This document shows positions 50,079-58,421 of a DNA stretch of 64,000 bases, in pieces. The stretch is taken from assembly GCA_039179985.1 (NCBI GenBank), contig JBCDED010000007.1:8390-72389 (forward strand). The letters are read 5' to 3'. Every line of letters starts with the position of its first letter. The first letter of the stretch is position 1. The DNA comes from JBCCMQ01 sp039179985 (GTDB taxonomy: Bacteria; Pseudomonadota; Alphaproteobacteria; Rhodobacterales; Rhodobacteraceae). The notes beneath the pieces are model-generated. The model made no database searches, was not told the origin of the DNA, and saw only the letters and a list, made by a program, of their open reading frames with translations. The translations under genes and the position numbers were made by a program.

Positions 50079-50685
50079 GGAGTACCTCTGCGATGCGGAA
50101 CTCTCCTGAATAGGCGTAGAGCTTGCCAAAAAGTGGGTGCCGGATCGTCATCTCCATTTCAAAATCCGTATCGTTCAGCGCGCTTTCTGACGCCGCGGGG
50201 CGCCCGACGAGCCAACCTAGGGGTGCCCGGAGCGTCATGTTTCCGATGCGCAACATGTAGCCCCTATGGGCCAGATGAACGCGGCCCGCGTCAAAGGAAA
50301 ACCGGCACCGCCAGCCAATCCCGGCGCCGGTCCATTCGACGAAGGCTCCGTCGTCGTCGGGCTCGACCCGGGAGACGAAAGAGACCCGCGCGCCGTCCGC
50401 AAGGACGCATTGGCGATCGTACCAGAACGCGGGGCTGCCCTGCTTCGTGCGGAAGACCACGGTCGTCTCTACGCCATTCGCCGAAAGCGGGATAAGCGTT
50501 TTCGTCCAGCGAAAGAAGAACGCGAAGGGACCCATGAGTGGGTTTTGCCAGATATCCATCCTGCCACGGGCGACGACGGTATCATTGCGGCCCGGGCGGT
50601 TGGCATAGTGGCGGTGAAAGACTTCGGGCATGGTTGCCGAAGCATCGCCAAAGAGGTGTGCGTGGATCGGGGCAGGATTGGGCAA
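50068..50685 (-). CDS. DUF4166 domain protein
   Basis: About 205 aa from TTG 50685; GTG 50730 is an alternative. Resembles DUF4166: FHRHYANRPGRNDTVVARGRMDIW, FFFRWTKTLIPLS, ETTVVFRTKQGSPAFWYDRQCVLADG, WRCRFSFDAGRVHLAHRGYMLRIG, and MEMTIRHPLFGKLYAYSGEFRI at the end. Function unknown. Its end overlaps the saccharopine-dehydrogenase-like gene, and its start is close to the divergent DUF2269 gene; these often occur together. Confidence 0.75.
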   Translation of the reverse strand: MPNPAPIHAHLFGDASATMPEVFHRHYANRPGRNDTVVARGRMDIWQNPLMGPFAFFFRWTKTLIPLSANGVETTVVFRTKQGSPAFWYDRQCVLADGARVSFVSRVEPDDDGAFVEWTGAGIGWRCRFSFDAGRVHLAHRGYMLRIGNMTLRAPLGWLVGRPAASESALNDTDFEMEMTIRHPLFGKLYAYSGEFRIAEVLLDG

Positions 50686-50733
50686 CCGATTATTCGCTTT
50701 CCGGTTGGTAAGTGGCGGGCTAGGCACGGAGCC

Positions 50734-51198
50734 ATGGAGTACCTCACCCTTAAGTGGATTCACGTCGTGAGTTCTACCGTGCTTTTTGGCACAGGCATCG
50801 GTCTGGCGTTCTTCTTTTTCGCTGCGCACCGGATGCGGGACCTACCGGCGATCCGGTTCGCCACGCAGATGGTGGTGCGGGGCGATACCTTTTTCACGCT
50901 GCCGGCCGGGCTGGTGCAGATCGCGTCGGGGCTGGCACTGGTTTGGCTGCTCGACCTGCAGCTTGCCGAGCCCTGGCTCATGGGGGCCTTGTGTCTTTTT
51001 GCCTTCGCCGGGGCCTGCTGGCTCCCGGTGGTATGGTTGCAGATCAAGATGCGCGATCTTGCCGCTGCGGCGCAGGACGTCGAGGACCTGCCCCCACACT
51101 ACTGGCGCATGGACAGGGCCTGGATCGTTCTGGGCGGGCTCGCCTTTCCGGCGCTTTTGGGCGTCTTCTATCTTATGATCTTCAGGCCCGGTTTCTAA
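50734..51198 (+). CDS. DUF2269 membrane protein
   Basis: 154 aa, four transmembrane helices: WIHVVSSTVLFGTGIGLAFFFF, TFFTLPAGLVQIASGLALVWLLD, WLMGALCLFAFAGACWLPVVWLQ and AWIVLGGLAFPALLGVFYLMIF. The His near the first helix is typical. DUF2269 is often found beside the DUF4166/saccharopine-like pair. The ATG at 50734 follows GGAG at a short distance. The stop overlaps the convergent GDSL gene by 4 bp. Confidence 0.85.
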   Translation: MEYLTLKWIHVVSSTVLFGTGIGLAFFFFAAHRMRDLPAIRFATQMVVRGDTFFTLPAGLVQIASGLALVWLLDLQLAEPWLMGALCLFAFAGACWLPVVWLQIKMRDLAAAAQDVEDLPPHYWRMDRAWIVLGGLAFPALLGVFYLMIFRPGF

Positions 51199-52187
51199 GA
51201 CGGGGTCCGGCGGCGTCGCGCGTACCCGAGTCCGGCCATGGCCACTGCCATCAGCCAGACGCCCGCAGGCAGCGGAACGGGTGAGATCGGGGCGCCATCG
51301 CTGACCAGTGCGGCGGCAGCGGCGGCGATTTCGCTGTTGGTGGCCGTCGTTAGGTGGACAAAGTCGTAGTAGATGAAGCTGTCCTGGTCTTCCGGCGAGC
51401 GTTCTTCGCAGATAAATTCGCCAAATGTGCAGGACGGGGCCGTGCCGAGTTCCGTGAACCCGTTTTCCGGTGACCCGGCCTGCAGGTCGCGGATTACTTC
51501 CACCACATCCAGCACAAAGGTATCGATGCCGGGCGTGTAGAGCAGCTCGAGCGCGTCGACCAGAGCTTCGGAATAGGCCGTGTTCTGCGCAGGGCCGCCG
51601 GGCGTGTCGATCAGGGCGGAATCGCCGATGTCATAGGGTGTCAGGATCAGCGCGCTGCCGAAGCCTGCGTCGCGCAGGTCTCCGACCGCCGTGCCGATGT
51701 TCCCCGCGATGTAGGCGGCGAGGTCTCCGGTTCCGGGGTCCTGGCCGAGAGGTTTGAGAATGTCGAGCCCTTCGAGGCCGAAAAGCGTATCGCCCGCATA
51801 GGACGATGGCCAGATGTCGTTGGTGCCGACCCAGATGATGGCCAGATCGTCGGCGCTGATCGCCGGCGCTTCCGTTTCAAACCGGTCGATCTGGGACTGG
51901 AGCCCGTCGGGCGCGGGCACGCCGCCCGGCGCGATGGCATTGCTGTCGCCCGATTGTGCGCCACCGATGGCGTAGTTGTAGAGCGTGCTATCGGTGTAGG
52001 TGGCGCCGATCAGGTCGGTGAACTCCACCAGCCAGCTGTCTTCGCCGTTCGTAAACGGTGCGGCTGGATTGATGCAGCAGTCGTTCAGGCTGTCGCCAAA
52101 GGCGATCACCTCGTCGAATGTGGCGGCCAAGCCCGCCGGCGCCGACAGAGCCAAGGCAGAGCCCGCAAGGACCAGTAGCTTCTTCAT
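51195..52187 (-). CDS. Secreted GDSL/SGNH hydrolase with VPLPA-CTERM tail
   Basis: 330 aa. Signal peptide (MKKLLVLAGSALALSAPAGLAA). SGNH blocks: GDSLND (Ser nucleophile near residue 33), GGAQSGDS, GTNDIW, and YYDFVHLTTATN with the Asp and His. The C-terminus PVPLPAGVWLMAVAMAGLGYARRRRTPS is a VPLPA-CTERM sorting signal, a second in this window besides 25035-25802. A lipase or esterase of the cell surface or matrix is likely. RBS before 52187 is GGGGGAGACTTT. Confidence 0.9.
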   Translation of the reverse strand: MKKLLVLAGSALALSAPAGLAATFDEVIAFGDSLNDCCINPAAPFTNGEDSWLVEFTDLIGATYTDSTLYNYAIGGAQSGDSNAIAPGGVPAPDGLQSQIDRFETEAPAISADDLAIIWVGTNDIWPSSYAGDTLFGLEGLDILKPLGQDPGTGDLAAYIAGNIGTAVGDLRDAGFGSALILTPYDIGDSALIDTPGGPAQNTAYSEALVDALELLYTPGIDTFVLDVVEVIRDLQAGSPENGFTELGTAPSCTFGEFICEERSPEDQDSFIYYDFVHLTTATNSEIAAAAAALVSDGAPISPVPLPAGVWLMAVAMAGLGYARRRRTPS

Positions 52188-52209
52188 GAAAGTCTCCCCC
52201 GAAAAGACG

Positions 52210-52294
52210 AAGGGGCAAAAATTTCCCCTTGTCCACCTCGGGGAGCTAGGCTTGGATGACGTAACGTCAAGTTATCCCACCCATCCTTGGTGGG
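52210..52294 (-). repeat. Two hairpins in the leader of the GDSL gene
   Basis: First: AAGGGG / CCCCTT stem with AAA/TTT inside the loop (52210-52230), 23-43 bp before the ATG. Second: CCCACC / GGTGGG, 7-nt loop (52276-52294). Neither has a proper T-run toward either neighbour; they may shape the leader or the transcript end. Confidence 0.4.
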
Positions 52295-52345
52295 CCCGAG
52301 GTTATATGCCGTGCGCCTTGCCTTTGGCGCCTTCCAGGGCGCATC

Positions 52346-52744
52346 ATGGCCCTGTCGCAGCTATCCTGGGCTTCCATGGCGCTACCCGTTCTCATCATCA
52401 TCGCTCTCGGCAATTTCTGCTGGGTCTACGGGGGTGTTCTAACGGTGATGTGTTTCCGCGCAGTGGCACGTACCGATGCGCGCGAGCATGTGGGCCATTT
52501 TGTCGGCCTCATGGCGGTTTTCGTGCCCGGCATCGCGTCCGTCTTCGTGATCCTCTTTATCGGCTGGGCCTTGCAGTCTGCCTGGATCCTATCGCTGGTC
52601 CTGATCGCCTTTCCCGGGGCTCTGGCCGTTGGTCTGCACCTGGAAGTCATGCGCCTGACCGACAAGGACCCTGCCAAGGCGGCGCCCCGCATGGTGTTGA
52701 CAATCCTTCTGGCTCTCGGAATGACGGCATTCAGCTTGCCGTGA
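52346..52744 (+). CDS. Small membrane protein, unknown
   Basis: 132 aa. About four hydrophobic segments (MALPVLIIIALGNFCWVYGGVLTVMCF; HFVGLMAVFVPGIASVFVILFIGWAL; LSLVLIAFPGALAVGLHLEVMRL; MVLTILLALGMTAFSL). No family recognised. The ATG at 52346 lies 158 bp after the divergent GDSL gene start. Followed by pirin after about 100 bp. Confidence 0.6.
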   Translation: MALSQLSWASMALPVLIIIALGNFCWVYGGVLTVMCFRAVARTDAREHVGHFVGLMAVFVPGIASVFVILFIGWALQSAWILSLVLIAFPGALAVGLHLEVMRLTDKDPAKAAPRMVLTILLALGMTAFSLP

Positions 52745-52841
52745 CCTTTCGTGCATTTTCGCACAAAAGCTGCCCGGACCTGGATGTTTTTCGCAGGCCA
52801 GCTTCGGTCTAAATACCCCCAAACATGCTAGGAGACGCGTT

Positions 52842-53780
52842 ATGAGCTGGAACCCCGCCCTCGACCCTCATTGTCCCACGGGCGACGAAGTCGATGCCAT
52901 TGAGACAGTGATCGTTCCCCGGGCCCGCGACCTTGGCGGATTTGAAGTCCGCCGCGCTCTGCCCGCGCCGCGCCGCCAGATGGTGGGGCCCTTTATCTTC
53001 TTTGATCAGATGGGTCCGGCGGAGTTCCTGCCGACGCGCGGTCTTGACGTGCGGCCCCACCCTCACATCGGGCTGGCGACGATCAGCTACCTTTACCGGG
53101 GGCGCATGCACCACCGGGACTCGCTGGGTACCGACAGCTGGATCGAGCCCGGCGCGGTCAATTGGATGGTGGCCGGACATGGGATCACCCACTCCGAACG
53201 TACGGACGATGAAACCCAGACCGAACCGATGCCATTCTTCGGCATTCAGACCTGGGTCGCCCTGCCCAAGGACCACGAGGACCGGCCCGCCGAGTTCGAG
53301 CACGCTCCGAAAGAGGCGCTGCCGTTCATGGAAGGCGAAGGCAAAGAGGTGCGCCTGATCCTCGGCACTGCCTACGGGGAAAAGGCGCCGGTGAGCGTAG
53401 CCTCCGAGATGTTCTATGCCGATGCCGTTCTGCAGCCCGGCGCTGCGTTGCCCATGCCTGACGACCACGAAGACCGGGGCGTCTATGTCGTGGAAGGCGA
53501 GGTCGCTGTCGCGGGCGACCGGTACGAGGCCGGGCGCATGATGATTTTCCGACCCGGTGACAAGGTTTCGCTGAAGGCGGGCGATCAGGGCGCGCGGGTG
53601 ATGATCCTCGGCGGTGAGACGCTGGAAGGACCGCGCTATATCTGGTGGAATTTCGTGGCCTCGTCGAAGGAACGGATCGAAGAAGCCAAGGAAGCCTGGC
53701 GGCAGGAAGACTGGCAAAGCGGTCGCTTCCACCTGCCTCCGGGTGACAACGCCGAGTTCATCCCGCTGCCCGAGAAGTGA
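52842..53780 (+). CDS. Pirin family protein
   Basis: 312 aa bicupin. The N-terminal barrel has the metal-binding His pair in RPHPHIGLATISYL, HRDSLGTDSWIEPGAVNWMVAGHGITHSER with the further His and Glu. Pirins act as dioxygenases or redox regulators; bacterial roles vary. Start at ATG 52842 behind AGGAGACGCGTT. Confidence 0.92.
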   Translation: MSWNPALDPHCPTGDEVDAIETVIVPRARDLGGFEVRRALPAPRRQMVGPFIFFDQMGPAEFLPTRGLDVRPHPHIGLATISYLYRGRMHHRDSLGTDSWIEPGAVNWMVAGHGITHSERTDDETQTEPMPFFGIQTWVALPKDHEDRPAEFEHAPKEALPFMEGEGKEVRLILGTAYGEKAPVSVASEMFYADAVLQPGAALPMPDDHEDRGVYVVEGEVAVAGDRYEAGRMMIFRPGDKVSLKAGDQGARVMILGGETLEGPRYIWWNFVASSKERIEEAKEAWRQEDWQSGRFHLPPGDNAEFIPLPEK

Positions 53781-54018
53781 GGGCTGGCGGCCCTAGGACC
53801 AGACATGCGACGTCGGCAGACCTGCCCGCCACAGCGGCGCTGCAGACCGAAAGCGGACCGACCGCCGGTTCCGGGCTCCTGCTGGGCGCCTTTCTTTAAA
53901 GTCCGCTCTCCGACAACGGGCGCGCGAAATAAGGTGCCTGCCTCGCGTTTCTTCCGCTTGACGCCCCCGGGCGCGCGGCCTAAAACGCGCCTCACGCCGG
54001 GCGACCGGTGCGCAGCGG

Positions 54019-54095
54019 GCGGTTGTAGCTCAGTTGGTTAGAGTACCGGCCTGTCACGCCGGGGGTCGCGGGTTCGAGCCCCGTCAACCGCGCCA
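54019..54095 (+). tRNA. tRNA-Asp (GTC)
   Basis: 77 nt with encoded CCA. Acceptor GCGGTTG / CAACCGC, anticodon stem CCGGC / GCCGG region with loop CTGTCAC, anticodon GTC, T-arm GCGGGTTCGAGCCCCG. Confidence 0.95.
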
Positions 54096-54107
54096 GTTTA
54101 TCTTACT

Positions 54108-55481
54108 TCACGAAGTCAGCGCTGCTAGAACGCGCGCCCAGCTGCGCATACCCTTGTGGAAGCTCTCGACATCGTATTTCTCGTTCGGACTTTGGATCAG
54201 GTCGTCGTCGCGGCCAAAGCCGATCAGCATCGAATCCATGTCCAGAATGTCCTTGAAAAACCCCGCAATCGGGATCGAGCCGCCCGACCCGATAAAGGCT
54301 GCGGGCTTTGGCCATTCGTCCGACAGCGCCTGGCGGGCCTTCTCGAAGGCCGGATCGCTGGTCGACATGACCGAGGCAGGCCCGGCGCCGTGCCCGATGA
54401 ATTCAACCGAGCAGTCCGCCGGGACCATGCTGCGCACCATCGCGCGGAAGGCGTCGCGCAGTTTCAGTGGATCCTGCGTGCCCACAAGGCGGAAGCTGAC
54501 CTTGGCCGAGGCCTTCGACGGCAGGACCGTCTTGAACCCCTCGCCTGCGTAACCGCCGGAAATCCCGTTTATCTCGCAGGTGGGGCGTGACCAAATCATC
54601 TCCAGAGCCGTCCGGTCCGTTTCGCCGGCCGGATACTTCAGCCCCACATCCCCGAGAAAGGCGTCGGCGTCGAAATCGAGCGCGTCCCATTGCGCCCGAA
54701 CCTCCGCGGGCAGTTCCGGCACGCCGTCGTAGAAGCCGGGAACGGTCACGCGGCCATGATCATCGTGGAGGCTGGCGAGGATCTTTGCCAGCACGCGGAT
54801 GGGATTCATTGCCGCGCCGCCGTACATGCCCGAGTGCAGGTCCATATCGGGGCCTGTGATGAAGATTTCTTCGCCCAGAAGGCCCCGCAGCATCGTCGTG
54901 ATGGCGGGCGTTTCGGGATCATAGAGCCCGGTATCGCAGATGAGCGCGAGGTCGGCTTTGAGCTCGCCCGCGTTGTCCTTGAGGAACGGCACGAGGCTGG
55001 GCGAGCCCGACTCTTCCTCACCCTCGAAAATCAGAGAGATTTTCGTGGGCAGGCTGCCGTGTACGGCCTTCCACGCGCGGCAGGCTTCTACAAAGGTCAT
55101 CAGCTGGCCCTTGTCGTCGGACGACCCACGCCCCCGGATGACCTGACCTTTCGGCGTGTCCTGCAGTTCAGGCTCGAACGGCGGCTTGTCCCAGAGCTTA
55201 AGAGGGTCCACGGGCTGCACATCGTAGTGACCGTAGAACAAAAGATGCGGCCCGCTTCCGGCGGCATGGCCGATGACCATGGGGTGACCCGCAGTCGGAC
55301 GCTTCGAGGCCTCAAACCCGATGCTAGCGATATCCTGCGTCAACCAGTCCGCCGCCGCGTCCACGTCACCGTTGTACGCAGAATCCGTCGAGATCGACGG
55401 AATACGCAGGAAGGTCATCAGTCGGTCGATAGCCACAGGCAGGTCGGCGTCAATGCGGGCGAGGACGGGATCAAGGCTCAT
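54108..55481 (-). CDS. M20 family dipeptidase
   Basis: 457 aa. Metal-dependent peptidase. Zinc site GHYDVQPVD (His, Asp), RGSSDDKGQLMTFVEA, the catalytic Glu in FEGEEESGSPSL, and CDTGLYDPE; dimerisation domain with DLHSGMYGGAAMNPI; C-terminal FIGSGGSIPIAGFF. It lacks a signal peptide, so cytosolic. The last 13 bp before tRNA-Asp are non-coding. Divergent from hemA. Confidence 0.92.
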   Translation of the reverse strand: MSLDPVLARIDADLPVAIDRLMTFLRIPSISTDSAYNGDVDAAADWLTQDIASIGFEASKRPTAGHPMVIGHAAGSGPHLLFYGHYDVQPVDPLKLWDKPPFEPELQDTPKGQVIRGRGSSDDKGQLMTFVEACRAWKAVHGSLPTKISLIFEGEEESGSPSLVPFLKDNAGELKADLALICDTGLYDPETPAITTMLRGLLGEEIFITGPDMDLHSGMYGGAAMNPIRVLAKILASLHDDHGRVTVPGFYDGVPELPAEVRAQWDALDFDADAFLGDVGLKYPAGETDRTALEMIWSRPTCEINGISGGYAGEGFKTVLPSKASAKVSFRLVGTQDPLKLRDAFRAMVRSMVPADCSVEFIGHGAGPASVMSTSDPAFEKARQALSDEWPKPAAFIGSGGSIPIAGFFKDILDMDSMLIGFGRDDDLIQSPNEKYDVESFHKGMRSWARVLAALTS

Positions 55482-55560
55482 TGGGGGCTCCTGCGGGACT
55501 GAGAGACGGACGCGCCGACCCTATCACCGGCGCCCGCGGTGTCCACCGCCGCGCGCACCC

Positions 55561-55574
55561 TTGATCCAGGTCAA
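55561..55574 (+). promoter_or_regulatory. FnrL-type box upstream of hemA
   Basis: TTGATCCAGGTCAA: half-sites TTGAT and GTCAA with a 4-bp gap, one change from the ideal FNR box TTGAT-N4-ATCAA. It lies 139 bp before the hemA start, and hemA is a known FnrL target in Rhodobacter. Confidence 0.75.
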
Positions 55575-55712
55575 GGCGCTCAATTTCCTAAACAAGTCAC
55601 ATCGGCGCAGGGACGCGGCATTTTGGACGTTTCCCTTGTGGCGGTCTGGCACTATCTGACACCAGGCGATAAAACGACGGGGCCGCGCACAGTGGCCTGA
55701 AAGGGAAGTGGG

Positions 55713-56936
55713 TTGGACTACAGTACCGATATCGAAGCTGCGTTGCAGCGGCTACACGACGAAGGCCGATACCGTATATTCATCGACATTGAACGCCGGC
55801 AGGGTGCGTATCCCGCTGCCGTCTGGCGCCGTCCCGATGGGACAGAACGTGAGATAACTGTTTGGTGCGGCAACGACTACCTTGGCATGGGCCAGCATCC
55901 CGACGTTCTGAACGCCATGCACGAGGCCATCGAGGCCACTGGGGCTGGCTCGGGCGGAACCCGCAATATTTCTGGCACCACGGTCTACCACAAGGCACTG
56001 GAAGCCGAGCTTGCGGACCTGCACCAGAAAGAATCATCGCTGCTTTTCACAAGTGCCTACATCGCCAACGAAGCCACCCTCTCCACGCTTCCGCGCATTT
56101 TTAAGGATCTGGTGATTTTCTCCGATGCCCTGAACCATGCCTCCATGATCGAAGGCATCCGGCACGGCAACTGCGAAAAAAAGATCTTCCGCCACAACGA
56201 TCTGGACCATCTGCGCGAGCTACTGGCCTCGGTCGACCCGTCGCGGCCCAAGTTGATCGCCTTTGAGTCGATCTATTCCATGGACGGCGACTTTGGCCCG
56301 ATCGAGGCCATCTGCGATCTCGCCGACGAATTCGGCGCGCTGACCTATGTCGACGAGGTGCACGCGGTTGGCATGTACGGCCCGCGCGGCGGCGGCGTTG
56401 CAGAGCGTGACCGGCTGATGGACCGGATCGACATCATCAACGGCACCCTCGCCAAGGCGTATGGCGTGATGGGCGGCTATATCGCGGCTTCGGCCAAAAT
56501 GTGCGACGCGATAAGGTCTTACGCGCCGGGCTTCATCTTCACCACATCGCTCCCACCGGCGGTTGCCGCGGGGGCCGTGGCCTCGGTCCGGCACCTCAAG
56601 GCCGACGAGGGTCGGCGCATGCTGCACCAACAGACGGCGAAGACGCTGAAGATGCGGTTTAAGGCCATGGGCCTGCCTCTCATCGACCACGGCAGCCATA
56701 TCGTGCCGGTTCACGTAGGCGATCCCGTAAAGTGCAAGATGATTTCGGACATGCTTCTGGAAGACCACGGCATCTATGTACAGCCGATCAATTTCCCCAC
56801 CGTGCCCCGCGGTACCGAGCGATTGCGCTTCACCCCGTCCCCCGTTCACGGGCCGCGCGAAGTGGGTGCCCTGGTTCGCGCAATGGACAATCTTTGGTCA
56901 CATTGCGCACTAAATCGTCTGGCAGCCTCTGCGTAA
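55713..56936 (+). CDS. hemA: 5-aminolevulinate synthase
   Basis: 407 aa. Condenses glycine and succinyl-CoA to 5-aminolevulinate, the start of heme and bacteriochlorophyll synthesis in alphaproteobacteria. FIDIERRQGAYP, VWCGNDYLGMGQHPDVL, GGTRNISGT, LTYVDEVHAVGMYG and the pyridoxal-phosphate Lys in NGTLAKAYGVMGGY (near 248), then RLRFTPSPVHG. The likely start is TTG 55713 with AAGGGAAGTGGG upstream, giving MDYSTDIEAALQRL at the expected place. Preceded by an FnrL-type box, so induction at low oxygen is likely. Confidence 0.96.
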   Translation: MDYSTDIEAALQRLHDEGRYRIFIDIERRQGAYPAAVWRRPDGTEREITVWCGNDYLGMGQHPDVLNAMHEAIEATGAGSGGTRNISGTTVYHKALEAELADLHQKESSLLFTSAYIANEATLSTLPRIFKDLVIFSDALNHASMIEGIRHGNCEKKIFRHNDLDHLRELLASVDPSRPKLIAFESIYSMDGDFGPIEAICDLADEFGALTYVDEVHAVGMYGPRGGGVAERDRLMDRIDIINGTLAKAYGVMGGYIAASAKMCDAIRSYAPGFIFTTSLPPAVAAGAVASVRHLKADEGRRMLHQQTAKTLKMRFKAMGLPLIDHGSHIVPVHVGDPVKCKMISDMLLEDHGIYVQPINFPTVPRGTERLRFTPSPVHGPREVGALVRAMDNLWSHCALNRLAASA

Positions 56937-56951
56937 ATCCCCCACGGGCAT

Positions 56952-56986
56952 GTTCAAGTATTAACGTATTGTGTTAACTTAAGAAC
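56952..56986. promoter_or_regulatory. AT-rich dyad between hemA and the RodZ-like gene
   Basis: Nested inverted repeats GTTC-5-TTAAC-7-GTTAA-5-GAAC in an otherwise GC-rich region, 16 bp after the hemA stop. It does not fit the CtrA TTAA-N7-TTAA spacing (it is N9). It may be a hemA 3' element or a control site for the next gene. Confidence 0.4.
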
Positions 56987-57052
56987 CATGGTGGGCGGGA
57001 ATCGGGTCGTCCATCACTTGGGGACAATACACGTGACGCCGAGGCAGAGCAG

Positions 57053-58324
57053 ATGATGGGTCGGGACAGGCCCTCGGACACGGAAGACACCGCAACGTCG
57101 GAGCTTAAAGGCTTCGACGATTTCACGGTGCGTCTTGGTGACATGATGCGCGGAGAACGGGCGACGCTCGGCAAATCCCTGCTAGACGTTCAGCGCGATC
57201 TCAAGATCAAAGCGGCCTACATTGCCGCGATTGAAAATTCCGATCCGTCGGCTTTTGAAACGCAGGGGTTCGTTGCGGGCTACGTGCGGTCTTACGCGCG
57301 CTACCTTGGCATGGACCCCGAATGGACATTTGAGACGTTCTGCAAGGAAAGCGGGTTCTCGACCGCGCACGGGATGTCGAAAGAAGCCTCCGACAAGCCC
57401 AGCCAGCCAGCCCAGAAACAACAGCGCGCAAAGCGCGCGCCCGTCGATCCCCTCGGCGGGTCAAAAGCGCCTTTCACCGCCAAGCCGAAGTCGGTCTGGT
57501 CCGAAATTGACATCCGCGCCATCGCTTCGGTCGCGGTACTCGGCGTTCTGGTGGCAGGGCTCGGCTATGGCGGCTGGACCGTGCTGCAGGAAGTTCAGAA
57601 GGTGCGTTTGACGCCCGTGGCACAGGCGCCCGAGACCACATTTGTGGTTGACCCGCTTGCCGATGTTGCCTCTGTCGCCGAACAGGAGGTCGATGTGGAT
57701 GTGAGCGGCCCGACCGCGTCTGCCCTTGACCGGCTATACCGACCAGAACCGCTGGACGTGCCTGTACTGGTGGCCCGCGACGGGCCGATCTCCGCCGTCG
57801 ACCCCGATGCCGTCGGCGCCTGGGCTGGGTTCAGCATGGCGATGCCCGAAGTCGACTCCGAACCTGCCTCGCCGATTCCACCGGAACAGATGGCTGTCCG
57901 GGCGACGCCTGCGCCGGACCCGAATGCGCCTGGCGAACCCGGCGCAGTTCAGGTGCTCGCCGATGGTCCGCCCGACGTCGTTCTCTTCGCCGTGCGCCCG
58001 GCGTGGGTGCGGGTGCAGGCGGGCGATGGGACGGTGCTGTTTGAGAAAATCCTCGATGCTGGCGAACGCTACACCGTGCCGCAGAACGAGGTGCCGCCGG
58101 TGCTCAGAGCGGGCAACTCCGGCTCCGTCTACATGGAAGTCGCCGGACAGACCTATGGTCCGGTCGGCGATAGCGCCAGCGTGGCCAAAGATGTGGCACT
58201 GAGCGTTGAGGCTGTGCGCGAGGTCTACCAGATCGCAGATATGTCCGCGGACCCGGCACTGGAGCAGGTGGTGGCCGAAGCCGCCGCCGCAGCTGCCGCG
58301 GAAGCCGAAGCACCCGCCGAATAG
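57053..58324 (+). CDS. RodZ-like HTH and DUF4115 protein
   Basis: 423 aa. N-terminal HTH_25 domain (FDDFTVRLGDMMRGERATLGKSLLDVQRDLKIKAAYIAAIENSD, FVAGYVRSYARYLGMD), basic linker, one membrane helix (IRAIASVAVLGVLVAGLGYGGW), a Pro/Ala periplasmic linker, and a C-terminal DUF4115 beta domain (PAWVRVQAGDGTVLFEKILDAGERYTVP). This architecture is RodZ, which links MreB to the wall machinery. ATG at 57053 or 57056. Ala-rich tail. Followed by ispG, as in many alphaproteobacteria. Confidence 0.87.
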   Translation: MMGRDRPSDTEDTATSELKGFDDFTVRLGDMMRGERATLGKSLLDVQRDLKIKAAYIAAIENSDPSAFETQGFVAGYVRSYARYLGMDPEWTFETFCKESGFSTAHGMSKEASDKPSQPAQKQQRAKRAPVDPLGGSKAPFTAKPKSVWSEIDIRAIASVAVLGVLVAGLGYGGWTVLQEVQKVRLTPVAQAPETTFVVDPLADVASVAEQEVDVDVSGPTASALDRLYRPEPLDVPVLVARDGPISAVDPDAVGAWAGFSMAMPEVDSEPASPIPPEQMAVRATPAPDPNAPGEPGAVQVLADGPPDVVLFAVRPAWVRVQAGDGTVLFEKILDAGERYTVPQNEVPPVLRAGNSGSVYMEVAGQTYGPVGDSASVAKDVALSVEAVREVYQIADMSADPALEQVVAEAAAAAAAEAEAPAE

Positions 58325-58421
58325 GCACGACCGACCGCCAGATTGATCTGTCGCCAGCGTTGCCAGCCGGGCTCCGGTCGCTTACCTATGGCGTCAGGTT
58401 TCCCATGGAGTGATCGCTGCG

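Noticed and set aside
53781..54018. Small gene between pirin and tRNA-Asp
   Set aside because: The open frames there lack starts with ribosome-binding sites and overlap the tRNA; nothing convincing is encoded in these 238 bp.
56961..56977. CtrA binding site (TTAA-N7-TTAA) near the RodZ-like gene
   Set aside because: The two TTAA are separated by 9 bp, not 7, so the consensus spacing is not met.
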